This document shows positions 1 through 8,332 of a stretch of DNA of 64,000 nucleotides, one piece after another. The stretch comes from Streptomyces caelestis (GTDB lineage Bacteria; Actinomycetota; Actinomycetes; Streptomycetales; Streptomycetaceae). Each line of letters begins with the position of its first letter. Position 1 is the stretch's first letter. The notes beneath the pieces are model-generated. The model was given only the letters and a program-made list of their open reading frames with translations, did not search any database and was not told where the DNA came from. The DNA is taken from the NCBI RefSeq assembly GCF_014205255.1, contig NZ_JACHNE010000001.1:2976001-3040000 (forward strand), given 5' to 3'. The translations under genes and the position numbers were made by a program.

Positions 1-1265
1 TGTTCGTCGGCTCCGGCGCGGGCATCGCCGCGGCCGGTCCGTCGATCGTGGTCGCCTACGCCCTCTCCGGTCTCCTCGTGATGCTGGTGATGCGGATGCT
101 GGGCGAGATGTCGGCCGCGTATCCGTCCTCCGGTTCGTTCTCGGCGCACGCGGAGCGGGCGATCGGTCCCTGGGCCGGGTTCACCGCCGGGTGGGCGTTC
201 TGGGTGCTGCTGTGCACGGCCGTCGGCCTGGAGGGCATCGGTGCCGCGAAGATCGTGAGCGGCTGGCTGCCGGGCACGCCGGAGTGGGCGTGGGTGGCGC
301 TGTTCATGGTCGTCTTCTGCGGCACGAACCTCGCGGCCGTGAAGAACTTCGGCGAGTTCGAGTTCTGGTTCGCGGCCCTGAAGGTCGGCGCGATCACCCT
401 GTTCCTGACGCTCGGTGTCCTGGCGATCCTCGGGATCCTGCCGGGCACGGACTCGCCGGGCGCGAGTCATCTGACCGACTTCCTGCCGAACGGCGGCGAG
501 GGCCTGGTCATCGGGCTGCTCGCCTCGGTCTTCGCCTACGGCGGCCTGGAGACGGTCACCATCGCGGCGGCCGAGTCGGAGAACCCCGTCAAGGGCGTGG
601 CGAGCGCGGTCCGTACGGCGATGTGGCGTATCGCCCTGTTCTACGTCGGTTCGATGGCGGTCATCGTCACGCTGGTGCCGTGGGACTCGAAGGAGGTCGT
701 CGAGAAGGGCCCGTACGTCGCCGCCCTCGACGAACTCGGCATCCCGGGCGCCGGCCAGCTGATGAACGTCGTCGTCCTGGTGGCCCTGCTGTCCGCCATG
801 AACGCCAACATCTACGGCGCCTCGCGCATCGCGTACTCGCTGGTGGAGCGCGGCCAGGGCCCGGCGGCGCTGGGCCGGGTCTCGGGCGGGGTCCCGCGGA
901 TCGCCGTTCTCGCCTCCTCCGTCTTCGGCTTCCTGTGCGTGCTGTTGAGCTACTGGCGGCCGAACGACGTCTTCTCCTGGCTGCTGAACATGATCGGCGC
1001 GGTGATCCTGGTCGTCTGGATCTTCATCGCCGTCTCGCAACTGCGCCTGCGGCGACGCCTGGAGCGACAGACGCCGGAGAAGCTGGTCGTGCGGATGTGG
1101 GCCTTCCCGTGGCTGACGTGGGTCGCTCTGGCGGGGATGGCGGGCATCTTCGTCCTGATGGCCCGGGAGCCGGATACGCGGGTGCAGTTGTACTCGACGG
1201 GCGGGATGACGCTGTTCCTGGCGGCCGTCGGGTACGCGTGGCAGAAGGCGCGCGCCCGGCAGTAG
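1..1265 (+). CDS. APC-family amino acid permease (5' end cut off by the window)
   Basis: Imports amino acids or polyamines across the cytoplasmic membrane by cation coupling. The reading frame is open from base 3 and already reads [19 protein letters not shown], which is the end of the first membrane helix of the APC superfamily, so only a few tens of N-terminal residues are missing. About ten hydrophobic segments follow, with the conserved [13 protein letters not shown] stretch that follows helix 6 in this family. The C-terminal tail is short and basic (KARARQ). A strong hairpin follows the stop codon, so the gene ends its transcription unit here. Substrate cannot be read from sequence. Confidence 0.9.
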   Translation, partial: FVGSGAGIAAAGPSIVVAYALSGLLVMLVMRMLGEMSAAYPSSGSFSAHAERAIGPWAGFTAGWAFWVLLCTAVGLEGIGAAKIVSGWLPGTPEWAWVALFMVVFCGTNLAAVKNFGEFEFWFAALKVGAITLFLTLGVLAILGILPGTDSPGASHLTDFLPNGGEGLVIGLLASVFAYGGLETVTIAAAESENPVKGVASAVRTAMWRIALFYVGSMAVIVTLVPWDSKEVVEKGPYVAALDELGIPGAGQLMNVVVLVALLSAMNANIYGASRIAYSLVERGQGPAALGRVSGGVPRIAVLASSVFGFLCVLLSYWRPNDVFSWLLNMIGAVILVVWIFIAVSQLRLRRRLERQTPEKLVVRMWAFPWLTWVALAGMAGIFVLMAREPDTRVQLYSTGGMTLFLAAVGYAWQKARARQ

Positions 1266-1281
1266 GAACTGCGGCACCACC

Positions 1282-1312
1282 AAGGCCCCCGCGACACGCG
1301 GGGGCCTTTTTT
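1282..1312 (+). terminator. rho-independent terminator of the permease
   Basis: GGCCCCCGCG, a four-base loop and CGCGGGGGCC are followed by six T residues. It lies 17 bases after the permease stop codon and separates it from sodF. Confidence 0.85.
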
Positions 1313-1357
1313 GTGTGCCCTGGGCACCCACCGACGTCTTCTGCTGCTAGCGTGCAG

Positions 1358-1374
1358 TTGCAAGTTGATTGCAA
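1358..1374. promoter_or_regulatory. Nur (nickel-responsive Fur-family) operator of sodF
   Basis: TTGCAA-GTTGA-TTGCAA is two six-base palindromes separated by five bases, exactly the form recalled for the Nur box of Streptomyces coelicolor sodF. It ends 25 bases before the sodF start codon, where Ni-Nur binding would block transcription. The inference is that iron SOD is switched off when nickel allows use of the Ni enzyme SodN (not in this window). Confidence 0.8.
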
Positions 1375-1399
1375 TAAGAGTCCCGGAGGGTTCCCCGCC

Positions 1400-2047
1400 A
1401 TGCCCGTCTACACGCTGCCTGACCTGCCGTACGACTACTCCGCGCTCGCCCCCGTGATCAGCCCCGAGATCATCGAGCTGCACCATGACAAGCACCACGC
1501 GGCCTATGTGAAAGGCGCCAACGACACGCTGGAGCAGCTTGCGGAGGCGCGGGACAAGGAGACGTGGGGGTCGATCAACGGGCTGGAGAAGAACCTGGCC
1601 TTCCACCTGTCCGGGCACATCCTGCACAGCATCTACTGGCAGAACATGACCGGTCCGAAGGACGGCGGTGGTGAGCCGCTGGCCGCCGACGGTGTGGGAG
1701 AGCTCGCGGACGCGATCGCCGAGTCGTTCGGGTCGTTCGCCCGCTTCAAGGCGCAGCTGTCCAAGGCCGCGGCCACGACCCAGGGTTCGGGCTGGGGCGT
1801 GCTGGCCTACGAGCCGCTGAGCGGGCGGCTGATCGTGGAGCAGGTCTACGACCACCAGGGCAACGTCGGCCAGGGCTCGACCCCGATCCTCGTCTTCGAC
1901 GCCTGGGAGCACGCCTTCTACCTGCAGTACCGGAACCAGAAGGTCGACTTCATCGAGGCGATGTGGCAGGTCGTCAACTGGCGGGACGTGGCCCGGCGTT
2001 ACGAGGCCGCCACGTCCCGCGCGGACGTGCTGCTGCTGGCGCCCTGA
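1400..2047 (+). CDS. sodF: Iron (Fe-Zn) superoxide dismutase SodF
   Basis: Converts superoxide to oxygen and hydrogen peroxide in the cytoplasm. The 215-residue protein has the Fe/Mn-SOD N-terminal helical domain with the ligand histidine near [10 protein letters not shown] (about residues 28-37) and a second in the [11 protein letters not shown] region (about 67-77). The C-terminal domain carries the [11 protein letters not shown] metal-binding motif (Asp and His ligands, about residues 159-169). The ATG is preceded by GGAGGG at a good distance. The Nur box upstream, together with the known Streptomyces regulation, argues for sodF rather than an unregulated Mn enzyme. In S. coelicolor a small RNA processed from sodN also represses sodF by pairing at the ribosome site; whether that holds here cannot be seen. 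Confidence 0.93.
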   Translation: MPVYTLPDLPYDYSALAPVISPEIIELHHDKHHAAYVKGANDTLEQLAEARDKETWGSINGLEKNLAFHLSGHILHSIYWQNMTGPKDGGGEPLAADGVGELADAIAESFGSFARFKAQLSKAAATTQGSGWGVLAYEPLSGRLIVEQVYDHQGNVGQGSTPILVFDAWEHAFYLQYRNQKVDFIEAMWQVVNWRDVARRYEAATSRADVLLLAP

Positions 2048-2121
2048 CGGCGACGCGCTGTTGAGTCGTCCTGCCTCGTGATCGTCTTCTCACCCTTCAC
2101 GAACGGCAGGCGGAGAGAAGG

Positions 2122-2154
2122 AAGCCCCCGTGAGGACGTGCCTCGCGGGGGCTT
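2122..2154. terminator. bidirectional terminator between sodF and the methyltransferase gene
   Basis: AGCCCCCGTGAGG and CCTCGCGGGGGCT form a 13-bp stem with one G-T wobble and a five-base loop, flanked by A and T runs. It lies between two convergent genes and can serve both. Confidence 0.8.
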
Positions 2155-2166
2155 TCCGTGCGTGCG

Positions 2167-2943
2167 TTACGGCTTGCGGCCCAGGCCGCCGTGCTGGCCG
2201 ATCGGCTCCGTGAGAGCACCCGGCTCGGGGTGCCACCGCGGTACCGAGACCACGCCCGGTTCCACCAGCTCCAGGCCCTCGAAGAAGGCCTCGATCTGCT
2301 CGACCGGCCGCAGGTGGTACGGGACCGCGCCGGTCTCGTTGTAGGCGTCCTGGGCCTGTTCGTACACCGGGTCGGTGCCGCGGGAGCCTTCGTTGAGAGA
2401 GAGGTAGCTGCCCGGGGGCAGACCGGCCAGGAGGCGGCGGACGAGGTCGCGGGCCTCGTCGTAGTCGGCCACGTGGCCCAGGATGCCGCTGAGGATCAGG
2501 GCCGTGGGGCGGGTGAGGTCGAGCGTCTTGCCGGCGGCCTCGATGATGCGCTCGGGCTCGTGGAGGTTGATCGGCTCGTACGCCGTCGCTCCCTCGGGCG
2601 TGGAGGTGAGCAGCGCGCGGGCGTGGGCGAGGACCAGAGGGTCGTTGTCGACGTAGACGATCCGCGACTCGGGGGCGAGGCGCTGGGCCACCTCGTGGGT
2701 GTTGTCGACGGTCGGCAGCCCGGTGCCGACGTCGAGGAACTGCCGTACGCCGGCCTCCTGGACGAGGTGGCGGATGCTGCGGCCGAGGAAGGCGCGGCTG
2801 CTGCGGGCGATGGTGACGATGCCGGGGAACACGGCGGTGTACGCGTCACCGGCCGCCTCGTCCACCGGGTAGTTGTCCTTGCCGCCCAGCCAGTAGTTCC
2901 AGATCCGGGCCGAGTGCGGCACCGAGGTGTCGATCTGCGTCAT
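2167..2943 (-). CDS. SAM-dependent methyltransferase of the Streptomyces DUF574 family
   Basis: Predicted S-adenosylmethionine-dependent methyltransferase of a family (DUF574, Methyltransf_19) that is greatly expanded in Streptomyces; substrates are mostly unknown. The 258-residue protein opens with MTQIDTSVPHSARIWNYWLG, the typical family start (an ARIWNY-LGG motif). The Rossmann motif I follows at FLDVGTGLPT (about residues 64-73) and the acidic strand at VYVDNDPLVLAHARALL. A typical PTALILSGILGHV strand lies near residues 145-157. It is a single gene, convergent to sodF, with no operon partner visible. Confidence 0.85.
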   Translation of the reverse strand: MTQIDTSVPHSARIWNYWLGGKDNYPVDEAAGDAYTAVFPGIVTIARSSRAFLGRSIRHLVQEAGVRQFLDVGTGLPTVDNTHEVAQRLAPESRIVYVDNDPLVLAHARALLTSTPEGATAYEPINLHEPERIIEAAGKTLDLTRPTALILSGILGHVADYDEARDLVRRLLAGLPPGSYLSLNEGSRGTDPVYEQAQDAYNETGAVPYHLRPVEQIEAFFEGLELVEPGVVSVPRWHPEPGALTEPIGQHGGLGRKP

Positions 2944-2955
2944 GGGCTCATAGTC

Positions 2956-3588
2956 CTACGGCACGTCCGCCCCGCACGGCACATTGAGTGAGAGGAGTGC
3001 GGCGGAACCGTCGGGGTTCACGCGCAGCTCGCTGATCGCCGCGTTCCGCAACCGCGGGAACACTCTGCGGTACTCCCCGGCCGGGATCGACAGCAGGGTG
3101 CACAGCACCAGGCGCAGCAGGGTGTTGTGGGCGACGACGAGGACGCGTCCGCCGGGGTGGGCGGTGGCGATACGACGCAGCGCGGCGGCCCCGCGGGCCG
3201 CTGCCGCCGTCGGGTCCTCGGCGCCGGGGAAGGGGTGGGCGACGGGGTCGGCGCGGAAGGCTGCGGCCCGGTCGGGGACCTCGGCCTCGAACTCGGCGAG
3301 CGTACGGCCCTCCACGACTCCGAAATCGCATTCGGCGAGGTCGGGTTCGCGCCGCGGGACGAGGCCCAGGGCACGGCAGGCGGGCTCGGCGGTGGCGACG
3401 GCCCGGGAGAGCGGGGATGTCCAGATCGCGTCGACGGGGTGGGCGGCGGCCCAGCGGCCGAGGGCCTCGGCCTGGGCGCGGCCGGTGTCGGTGAGGCCGA
3501 TGTCGCTGACGCCGGCGTACCGGTTCTCGGCGTGCCAGACGGTCTGCCCGTGCCGGGCGAGGAGGAGGGTCGTGGTCGTGGTGGTCAT
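2956..3588 (-). CDS. Histidine phosphatase (phosphoglycerate mutase-like) family protein
   Basis: Predicted cytoplasmic phosphatase that works through a phosphohistidine. The 210-residue protein begins after a run of threonines with LLLARHGQTVW; the RHG motif at about residues 12-14 holds the nucleophilic histidine, and the second histidine is in VLVVAHNTLLR. The start codon overlaps the stop of the upstream FGGY kinase gene (ATGA), so the two are translationally coupled and presumably act on the same phosphorylated sugar or on by-products of the pathway. The ATG was chosen because of this overlap. Family members also include alpha-ribazole and sugar phosphatases; the substrate here is unknown. 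Confidence 0.85.
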   Translation of the reverse strand: MTTTTTTLLLARHGQTVWHAENRYAGVSDIGLTDTGRAQAEALGRWAAAHPVDAIWTSPLSRAVATAEPACRALGLVPRREPDLAECDFGVVEGRTLAEFEAEVPDRAAAFRADPVAHPFPGAEDPTAAAARGAAALRRIATAHPGGRVLVVAHNTLLRLVLCTLLSIPAGEYRRVFPRLRNAAISELRVNPDGSAALLSLNVPCGADVP

Positions 3589-5051
3589 GACTTCCCGGTG
3601 TCCAGGTGAATGCGGGTTCGGGCGTGTGCCGCGACGGGGGCGGGCAGCCAGCCGCGTCCCTCCAGTTCGTCGACCAGGCGAGCGTACGGCTCGGTGAAGC
3701 GGGCGGTGCGGTCGGCGCGGGGTTGGAGGACGGTGCGGACGCGGACCATGCGCTCGGCGACGTCGGCGAGACTTCCGGCTCCCGTCACCCCGTACGCGGC
3801 CAACGCCGCCATCCCCAGGGCTGGTTCCGTCTGTTCCGGGACGCGGGCCGGGCGGCCGAGGATGTCGGTGCGGAGCTGGTTCCAGTACGGACTGCGCGCG
3901 CCGCCGCCGGTGAAGGTGAGCGGGCCGTCGAGGGGGGCGCCGAGGTGGTGCAGGTAGTCCAGACACAGCCGTTCCGCGAAGCCGACGCCCTGGAGCAGCG
4001 CGGCCCACAGGCCGGCGTCGCCCTCGGGTTCGCCGAGGACGAGCGGGGCCGCCTGCGGCGCCCGGAACGGGAACCGCTCCCCCGGCGAGACCAGCGGGTA
4101 CGCGACCGCGCGGGACGGCTCGAACGCCCGCGCCAGCTCGTCCATCGTGGCGGGGTCGGCGTCCGGGAAGTGCGCCGCGAGGGCCCCCGCTCCCACGCTC
4201 GACGCCCCGCCGGGCAGCCAGGTGCCGTCGGGGGCACGGTGGTTGTAGACGACGCCGGTGGGGTCCCGGACCGGGTCTCGGGCGGCTCCCTTCAGGACGA
4301 GCGTGGTGCCGAGCACCGAGTTCCAGGAGCCGGGGCGCAGCGCGCCCGAGGCGATCTGGGCCGCGCAGCCGTCCGTCATCCCGGCGAGCACCGGGGTTCC
4401 GGCGGGGATGCCGGTGGCGTGGGCGGCGTTCGCGCAGACCTCGCCGAGGCGGGTGCCCGGGCGTACGACGTCGGGCAACAGGCGGCCGGGCGCTCCGAGT
4501 TGGGCCAGGGCCGCCTCCGGCCAGGCCTCCGCGTGGAGGTCGTAGCCCGTCTTGAGGGCGTGACTGGAGTCGGCGGGAGGCGGTTCGCCGGTGAGGCGGG
4601 TGACGATCAGGTCCGGTTGGTGAGCGAGCCGGAGACCCGGGCCGTACTCCCCCACCAGCCACAGCGCCTTCGGCAACGCCCAGGTGTCCTGGACCGCGAG
4701 CCCCGCGTCCCGGGCCCGCGCGGACTCCGCCGCCGCGCGGCCGTCGTCGTACATCAGGGCCGGGCTCACCGGCCGGCCCGAGCCGTCCGTCAGCAGCACC
4801 GTGCCGGACGTGCCGCACACCGCGAGGCCGCCGACCGGCACGCCGGGCGCGGAGCCGAGTGCCGCCCGGGACGCCGTGCGCAGCGCCGTCCACCACTGCT
4901 CCGGGTCCTGCTCGTGCCGCACCCCCTCCCGCCGCCCGGTCAGCGGGGCCGAGCCGCTGCCGAGGACCGTGCCGTCGGCGGTGACGAGCAGCACGCGGAC
5001 GCTCTGTGTGCCCAGGTCGATCCCCAGCCAGCCCGCATCCTCGTCCGCCAT
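3585..5051 (-). CDS. FGGY-family carbohydrate kinase (first of two in the locus)
   Basis: Phosphorylates a sugar or polyol using ATP. The 488-residue protein has the N-terminal FGGY domain with phosphate-binding GIDLGTQSVRVLLV (about residues 9-22) and LAVCGTSGTVLL. The C-terminal domain has the adenosine-binding FTGGGARSPYWNQL motif. General resemblance is to xylulokinase-like members; the true substrate is not clear. The ATG at 5051 is preceded by GGGAGG; the frame is open further upstream but those residues are not family-like. It is divergent from the ABC transporter operon and shares its control region, and is coupled downstream to the histidine phosphatase. Confidence 0.88.
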   Translation of the reverse strand: MADEDAGWLGIDLGTQSVRVLLVTADGTVLGSGSAPLTGRREGVRHEQDPEQWWTALRTASRAALGSAPGVPVGGLAVCGTSGTVLLTDGSGRPVSPALMYDDGRAAAESARARDAGLAVQDTWALPKALWLVGEYGPGLRLAHQPDLIVTRLTGEPPPADSSHALKTGYDLHAEAWPEAALAQLGAPGRLLPDVVRPGTRLGEVCANAAHATGIPAGTPVLAGMTDGCAAQIASGALRPGSWNSVLGTTLVLKGAARDPVRDPTGVVYNHRAPDGTWLPGGASSVGAGALAAHFPDADPATMDELARAFEPSRAVAYPLVSPGERFPFRAPQAAPLVLGEPEGDAGLWAALLQGVGFAERLCLDYLHHLGAPLDGPLTFTGGGARSPYWNQLRTDILGRPARVPEQTEPALGMAALAAYGVTGAGSLADVAERMVRVRTVLQPRADRTARFTEPYARLVDELEGRGWLPAPVAAHARTRIHLDTGKS

Positions 5052-5158
5052 CCGGAACCTCCCACGACGTCGCAGCCGGACCTGTGAACTTCTCACTGTG
5101 CCCCGATATTTTCCCGTGCGCGAGGGATTGACGCCCAACTTCAGCCGTTCCACCCTCT

Positions 5159-5185
5159 GTTAACGAGTCGACTCGACGTGTTAAC
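5159..5185. promoter_or_regulatory. candidate operator of the divergent sugar/polyol locus
   Basis: Two GTTAAC sites are separated by 15 bases, and the interval contains the 10-bp palindrome GAGTCGACTC. The site lies just upstream of the binding-protein gene, between the kinase and transporter operons. The DeoR-family regulator encoded in the operon is the natural candidate to bind it; this is inference. Confidence 0.5.
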
Positions 5186-5207
5186 CAGCCCCCACGTGGA
5201 GGTACGG

Positions 5208-6629
5208 ATGGACACGCACGTGCACGACCGGCGGCGCTTCCTCGCGCTCGCCGCCGGGGCTGCCGCGGCCCCGCTGCTCACAGCCTGCGGCGCCGGTTTC
5301 GGCGGGGACGACAGCAAGAGCGACGGCTCCGCCGCCGACGATGTCACCGGCTCCTTCGACTGGAAGCGGGAGCAGGGCACCACCGTCAAGGCGCTGCTCA
5401 ACAAGCACCCGTACACCGACGCGCTCATCGCCGACCTGAAGTCCTTCACCGCGAAGACCGGCATCAAGGTCGAGTACGACGTCTTCCCGGAGGACAACTA
5501 CTTCGACAAGCTCACCGTGGACCTGTCCAGCGGGCGTGCCTCCTACGACGTGTTCATGCTCGGCGCGTACATGGTGTGGCAGTACGGTCCGCCGGGCTGG
5601 CTGGAGGACCTCGGGCCCTGGATGCGCAACTCCTCGGCGACGGGCGCCGAGTGGGACCAGGCGGACTTCTTCCCGAACCTGCTCCAGGCCGGCCAGTGGT
5701 CGCTGAGGGCGGGCGCGCCGCTGGGCCAGGGCGGGCAGTACGCGCTGCCGTGGGGCTGGGAGACGAACGTCGTCGCCTACAACACCGAGGTGTTCCGGAA
5801 ACTGGGCCTGAAGCCCGCCGAGTCCTTCGACGAGCTGGCCGAACTCGCCGCGTCCATCAAGCGGAAGGCGCCGGGCGCCGGCTTCGACGGGATGTACGGG
5901 ATCGCCGTACGCGGGTCCAGGAGCTGGGCCACCATCCACCCGGGCTTCATGACGATGTACGCCCGCAACGGGCTGAAGGACTTCACGGTCGACGGCGGGA
6001 AGCTCACACCGGCGATGAACAGCCCCGAGGCCGTCGCCTTCACCGAGGACTGGGCGCGGATGGTCAAGCGGGGCGGCCCGCCGTCCTGGACGTCGTACAC
6101 CTGGTACCAGTGCTCCAGCGACCTCGGCGCCGAGAAGGCCGGGATGCTGTTCGACGCCGACACGGCCGCCTACTTCCAGGCGGTCAAGGGCGCCAGCCCC
6201 GCCTCCGGGAAGATCGCCTTCCACCCGGGGCCCAAGGGTCCGGACGGCTCGCTCGCCACCAACATGTGGATCTGGTCGCTCGGCATGAACGCCAAGAGCG
6301 AGAAGAAGAGCGCCGGCTGGCTGTTCCTCCAGTGGGCGACCGGCAAGGAGCACCTGCGCAAGGGCGCGATCACGCACAACCACATCGACCCGGTGCGCAA
6401 GTCGGTCGCGGACGACGCCGCGTACAAGGACAAGATGCGGCATCTGCCGGGCTTCCTGGAGACCTTCGAGACGGTCGTCGACCAGACGAAGATCCAGTTC
6501 ACTCCGCAGGCGCAGTTCTTCGACGCCACGACCAGCTGGGCGGCGGCCCTCCAGGAGATCTACGGCGGCAAGGGCGCGCAGTCCGTCCTGGACGGGCTGG
6601 CGGACGACCTCGCCGGCAAGGTGGGCTAG
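5208..6629 (+). CDS. ABC transporter sugar/polyol-binding lipoprotein
   Basis: Extracellular solute-binding protein (family 1, MalE-like) that delivers a carbohydrate to the membrane permeases. The N-terminus has a twin-arginine-like DRRRFLALAAG followed by a lipobox, LLTAC, with the lipidated cysteine at about residue 27. The mature part of 473 residues contains features of the family such as DVFMLGAYMVWQYG and SAGWLFLQWATGKE. The ATG at 5208 follows GTGGAGG; an in-frame TTG-like start at 5178 would destroy the signal peptide layout. It is first in an operon with two permeases and ATPases. Confidence 0.92.
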   Translation: MDTHVHDRRRFLALAAGAAAAPLLTACGAGFGGDDSKSDGSAADDVTGSFDWKREQGTTVKALLNKHPYTDALIADLKSFTAKTGIKVEYDVFPEDNYFDKLTVDLSSGRASYDVFMLGAYMVWQYGPPGWLEDLGPWMRNSSATGAEWDQADFFPNLLQAGQWSLRAGAPLGQGGQYALPWGWETNVVAYNTEVFRKLGLKPAESFDELAELAASIKRKAPGAGFDGMYGIAVRGSRSWATIHPGFMTMYARNGLKDFTVDGGKLTPAMNSPEAVAFTEDWARMVKRGGPPSWTSYTWYQCSSDLGAEKAGMLFDADTAAYFQAVKGASPASGKIAFHPGPKGPDGSLATNMWIWSLGMNAKSEKKSAGWLFLQWATGKEHLRKGAITHNHIDPVRKSVADDAAYKDKMRHLPGFLETFETVVDQTKIQFTPQAQFFDATTSWAAALQEIYGGKGAQSVLDGLADDLAGKVG

Positions 6630-6631
6630 CC

Positions 6632-7507
6632 ATGCGGCTCGCGCTGCGCCCGTACCTCCTGATCGTCCCGGCGCTGCTGCTGACCTGCGGGATCCTGTAC
6701 CCCTTCGGACTCGGGCTGTACTACACCCTGTTCGACTTCTCGGCGAGCAAACCGCAGCCGGACATGGTGCGGTTCGAGAACTACACGACCGTCTTCACCC
6801 AGGAGGCGTTCTGGAACTCCGCCTGGGTGACCGTGCTGTACGCGGTCGGGGCCGCCGCCGTCGAGACCGTGCTCGGGGTGGCCGTCGCGCTGCTGCTGCA
6901 CCGGTCGAGTCTCCTCGGCCGGATCCTGGAGAAGATCCTCATCCTGCCGCTGATGATCGCCCCGGTGATCGCGGCGATCATCTGGAAGCTGATGCTCCAG
7001 CCCTCGGTGGGAGTGGTCAACTACCTGCTGAGGCCCTTCGGTCTGGGCGGGGTGCAGTGGACCGACACCCCTACGGGTGCCCTCCTGTCGTCGATCGCCG
7101 TGGACGTGTGGGTGTACACCCCGTTCGTGGCGATCCTCGCCCTGGCCGGTCTGCGGTCGCTGCCCACCTCCCCGTTCGAGGCGGCGGCCGTGGACGGCGC
7201 GGGGTGGTGGTACACCTTCCGGCGGCTGACGCTGCCGATGCTGTGGCCGTACGTGCTGGTGGCGGTGATCTTCCGGTTCATGGACTCGCTGAAGGTGTTC
7301 GACATCATCTACGCCCTCACCGAGGGCGGACCCGGTGACTCGACCGTCGTCCTCCAGATCCGGGCGTATCTGGAAGCCATCCGCTTCCAGCGCTACTCCT
7401 TCGGGATCAGCTACACGATCGTGCTGTGGGCTGTGGTGTATCTGGCCGCGATGGTGCTGGTGAAGCACCTGGGGAAGATCCAGCGGCGGGCCGCGGAGGT
7501 GACCTGA
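6632..7507 (+). CDS. ABC transporter permease, MalF-type
   Basis: Membrane subunit of the carbohydrate importer. The 291-residue protein has six hydrophobic segments and the cytoplasmic EAA loop, EAAAVDGAGWWYTFRRLTLP, at about residues 181-200, which couples to the ATPase. The start codon lies two bases after the binding-protein stop, and the stop abuts the GTG start of the second permease, so the three genes form one translational unit. Confidence 0.92.
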   Translation: MRLALRPYLLIVPALLLTCGILYPFGLGLYYTLFDFSASKPQPDMVRFENYTTVFTQEAFWNSAWVTVLYAVGAAAVETVLGVAVALLLHRSSLLGRILEKILILPLMIAPVIAAIIWKLMLQPSVGVVNYLLRPFGLGGVQWTDTPTGALLSSIAVDVWVYTPFVAILALAGLRSLPTSPFEAAAVDGAGWWYTFRRLTLPMLWPYVLVAVIFRFMDSLKVFDIIYALTEGGPGDSTVVLQIRAYLEAIRFQRYSFGISYTIVLWAVVYLAAMVLVKHLGKIQRRAAEVT

Positions 7508-8332
7508 GTGAAGAAGCGTGCGCTGGGGTGGCTCGCGGACGCCGCCCTCGTCCTCTACTTCGTCTTCGCGCTGTTCCCGATCGCCTGGATGGTGATCCTG
7601 TCGCTGAAGCCGGCGGACCAGCTCTTCTCCACCTACTTTTCCTTCTCCCCGACCCTCGACGGCTACCGGACGGTTCTCGGGGACAGCGAGGGCATCCCGT
7701 TCGTGCGGTTCTTCGTCAACAGCCTGGTGGTCTCGGTGGGGGCGGTCGTGCTGTCGCTGGTGGTCGGGCTGCCGGCTGCGTACGCCTCGGCGCGGTGGCG
7801 GTTCAAGGGCTCGGAGAACCTGATGTTCACGCTGCTGTCGTTCCGCTTCGCACCCGAACTGACCGTCATCATCCCGCTGTTCGTGCTGTACCAGAAGCTC
7901 GGGCTGTTCGACACGTACGTCGGCATGGTGTGGGTGCTGCAGCTCGTCACCCTGCCGCTGATCGTGTGGATCATGCGGTCCTACTTCGCCGACCTCACGC
8001 CCGAGCTGGAGCAGGCGGCCCTGCTGGACGGCTACACCCGCAAGCAGGCGTTCTTCAAAGTGGCGCTTCCACTGGTCAAGCCGGGCATCGCGGCCGTGTC
8101 GCTGCTGGCGTTCATCTTCGCCTGGAACAACTTCGTCTTCCCGCTGATCCTCACCTCCAACGAGGCCCAGACGGTGACCGTGGGCGCGCTGTCCTTCCTC
8201 GGCGGGGACCGGCCCAAGTACAACCTGACGGCCGCCGCCGCGCTGGTGTCCGTCGTACCGCCGCTGCTGCTGGCGCTGACGATCCAGCGCTATCTGGTGC
8301 GGGGACTGTCGTTCGGGGCGGTGAAGTCATGA
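7508..8332 (+). CDS. ABC transporter permease, MalG-type
   Basis: Second membrane subunit of the importer, 274 residues with six hydrophobic segments. Its EAA-loop equivalent reads EQAALLDGYTRKQAFFKVALP (about residues 167-187). The GTG start directly follows the upstream stop codon, and its own stop overlaps the ATG of the ATPase gene (ATGA). It should pair with the preceding permease to form the channel. Confidence 0.92.
   Translation: MKKRALGWLADAALVLYFVFALFPIAWMVILSLKPADQLFSTYFSFSPTLDGYRTVLGDSEGIPFVRFFVNSLVVSVGAVVLSLVVGLPAAYASARWRFKGSENLMFTLLSFRFAPELTVIIPLFVLYQKLGLFDTYVGMVWVLQLVTLPLIVWIMRSYFADLTPELEQAALLDGYTRKQAFFKVALPLVKPGIAAVSLLAFIFAWNNFVFPLILTSNEAQTVTVGALSFLGGDRPKYNLTAAAALVSVVPPLLLALTIQRYLVRGLSFGAVKS

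Noticed and set aside
191..2047. + strand frame that would fuse permease-region sequence to superoxide dismutase
   Set aside because: The upstream part is an out-of-frame reading of the permease; the Nur box and GGAGGG place the sodF start at 1400.
2956..4896. Long - strand frame through the histidine phosphatase and kinase
   Set aside because: The part above 3588 is the kinase gene read out of frame; only the phosphatase segment has motifs.
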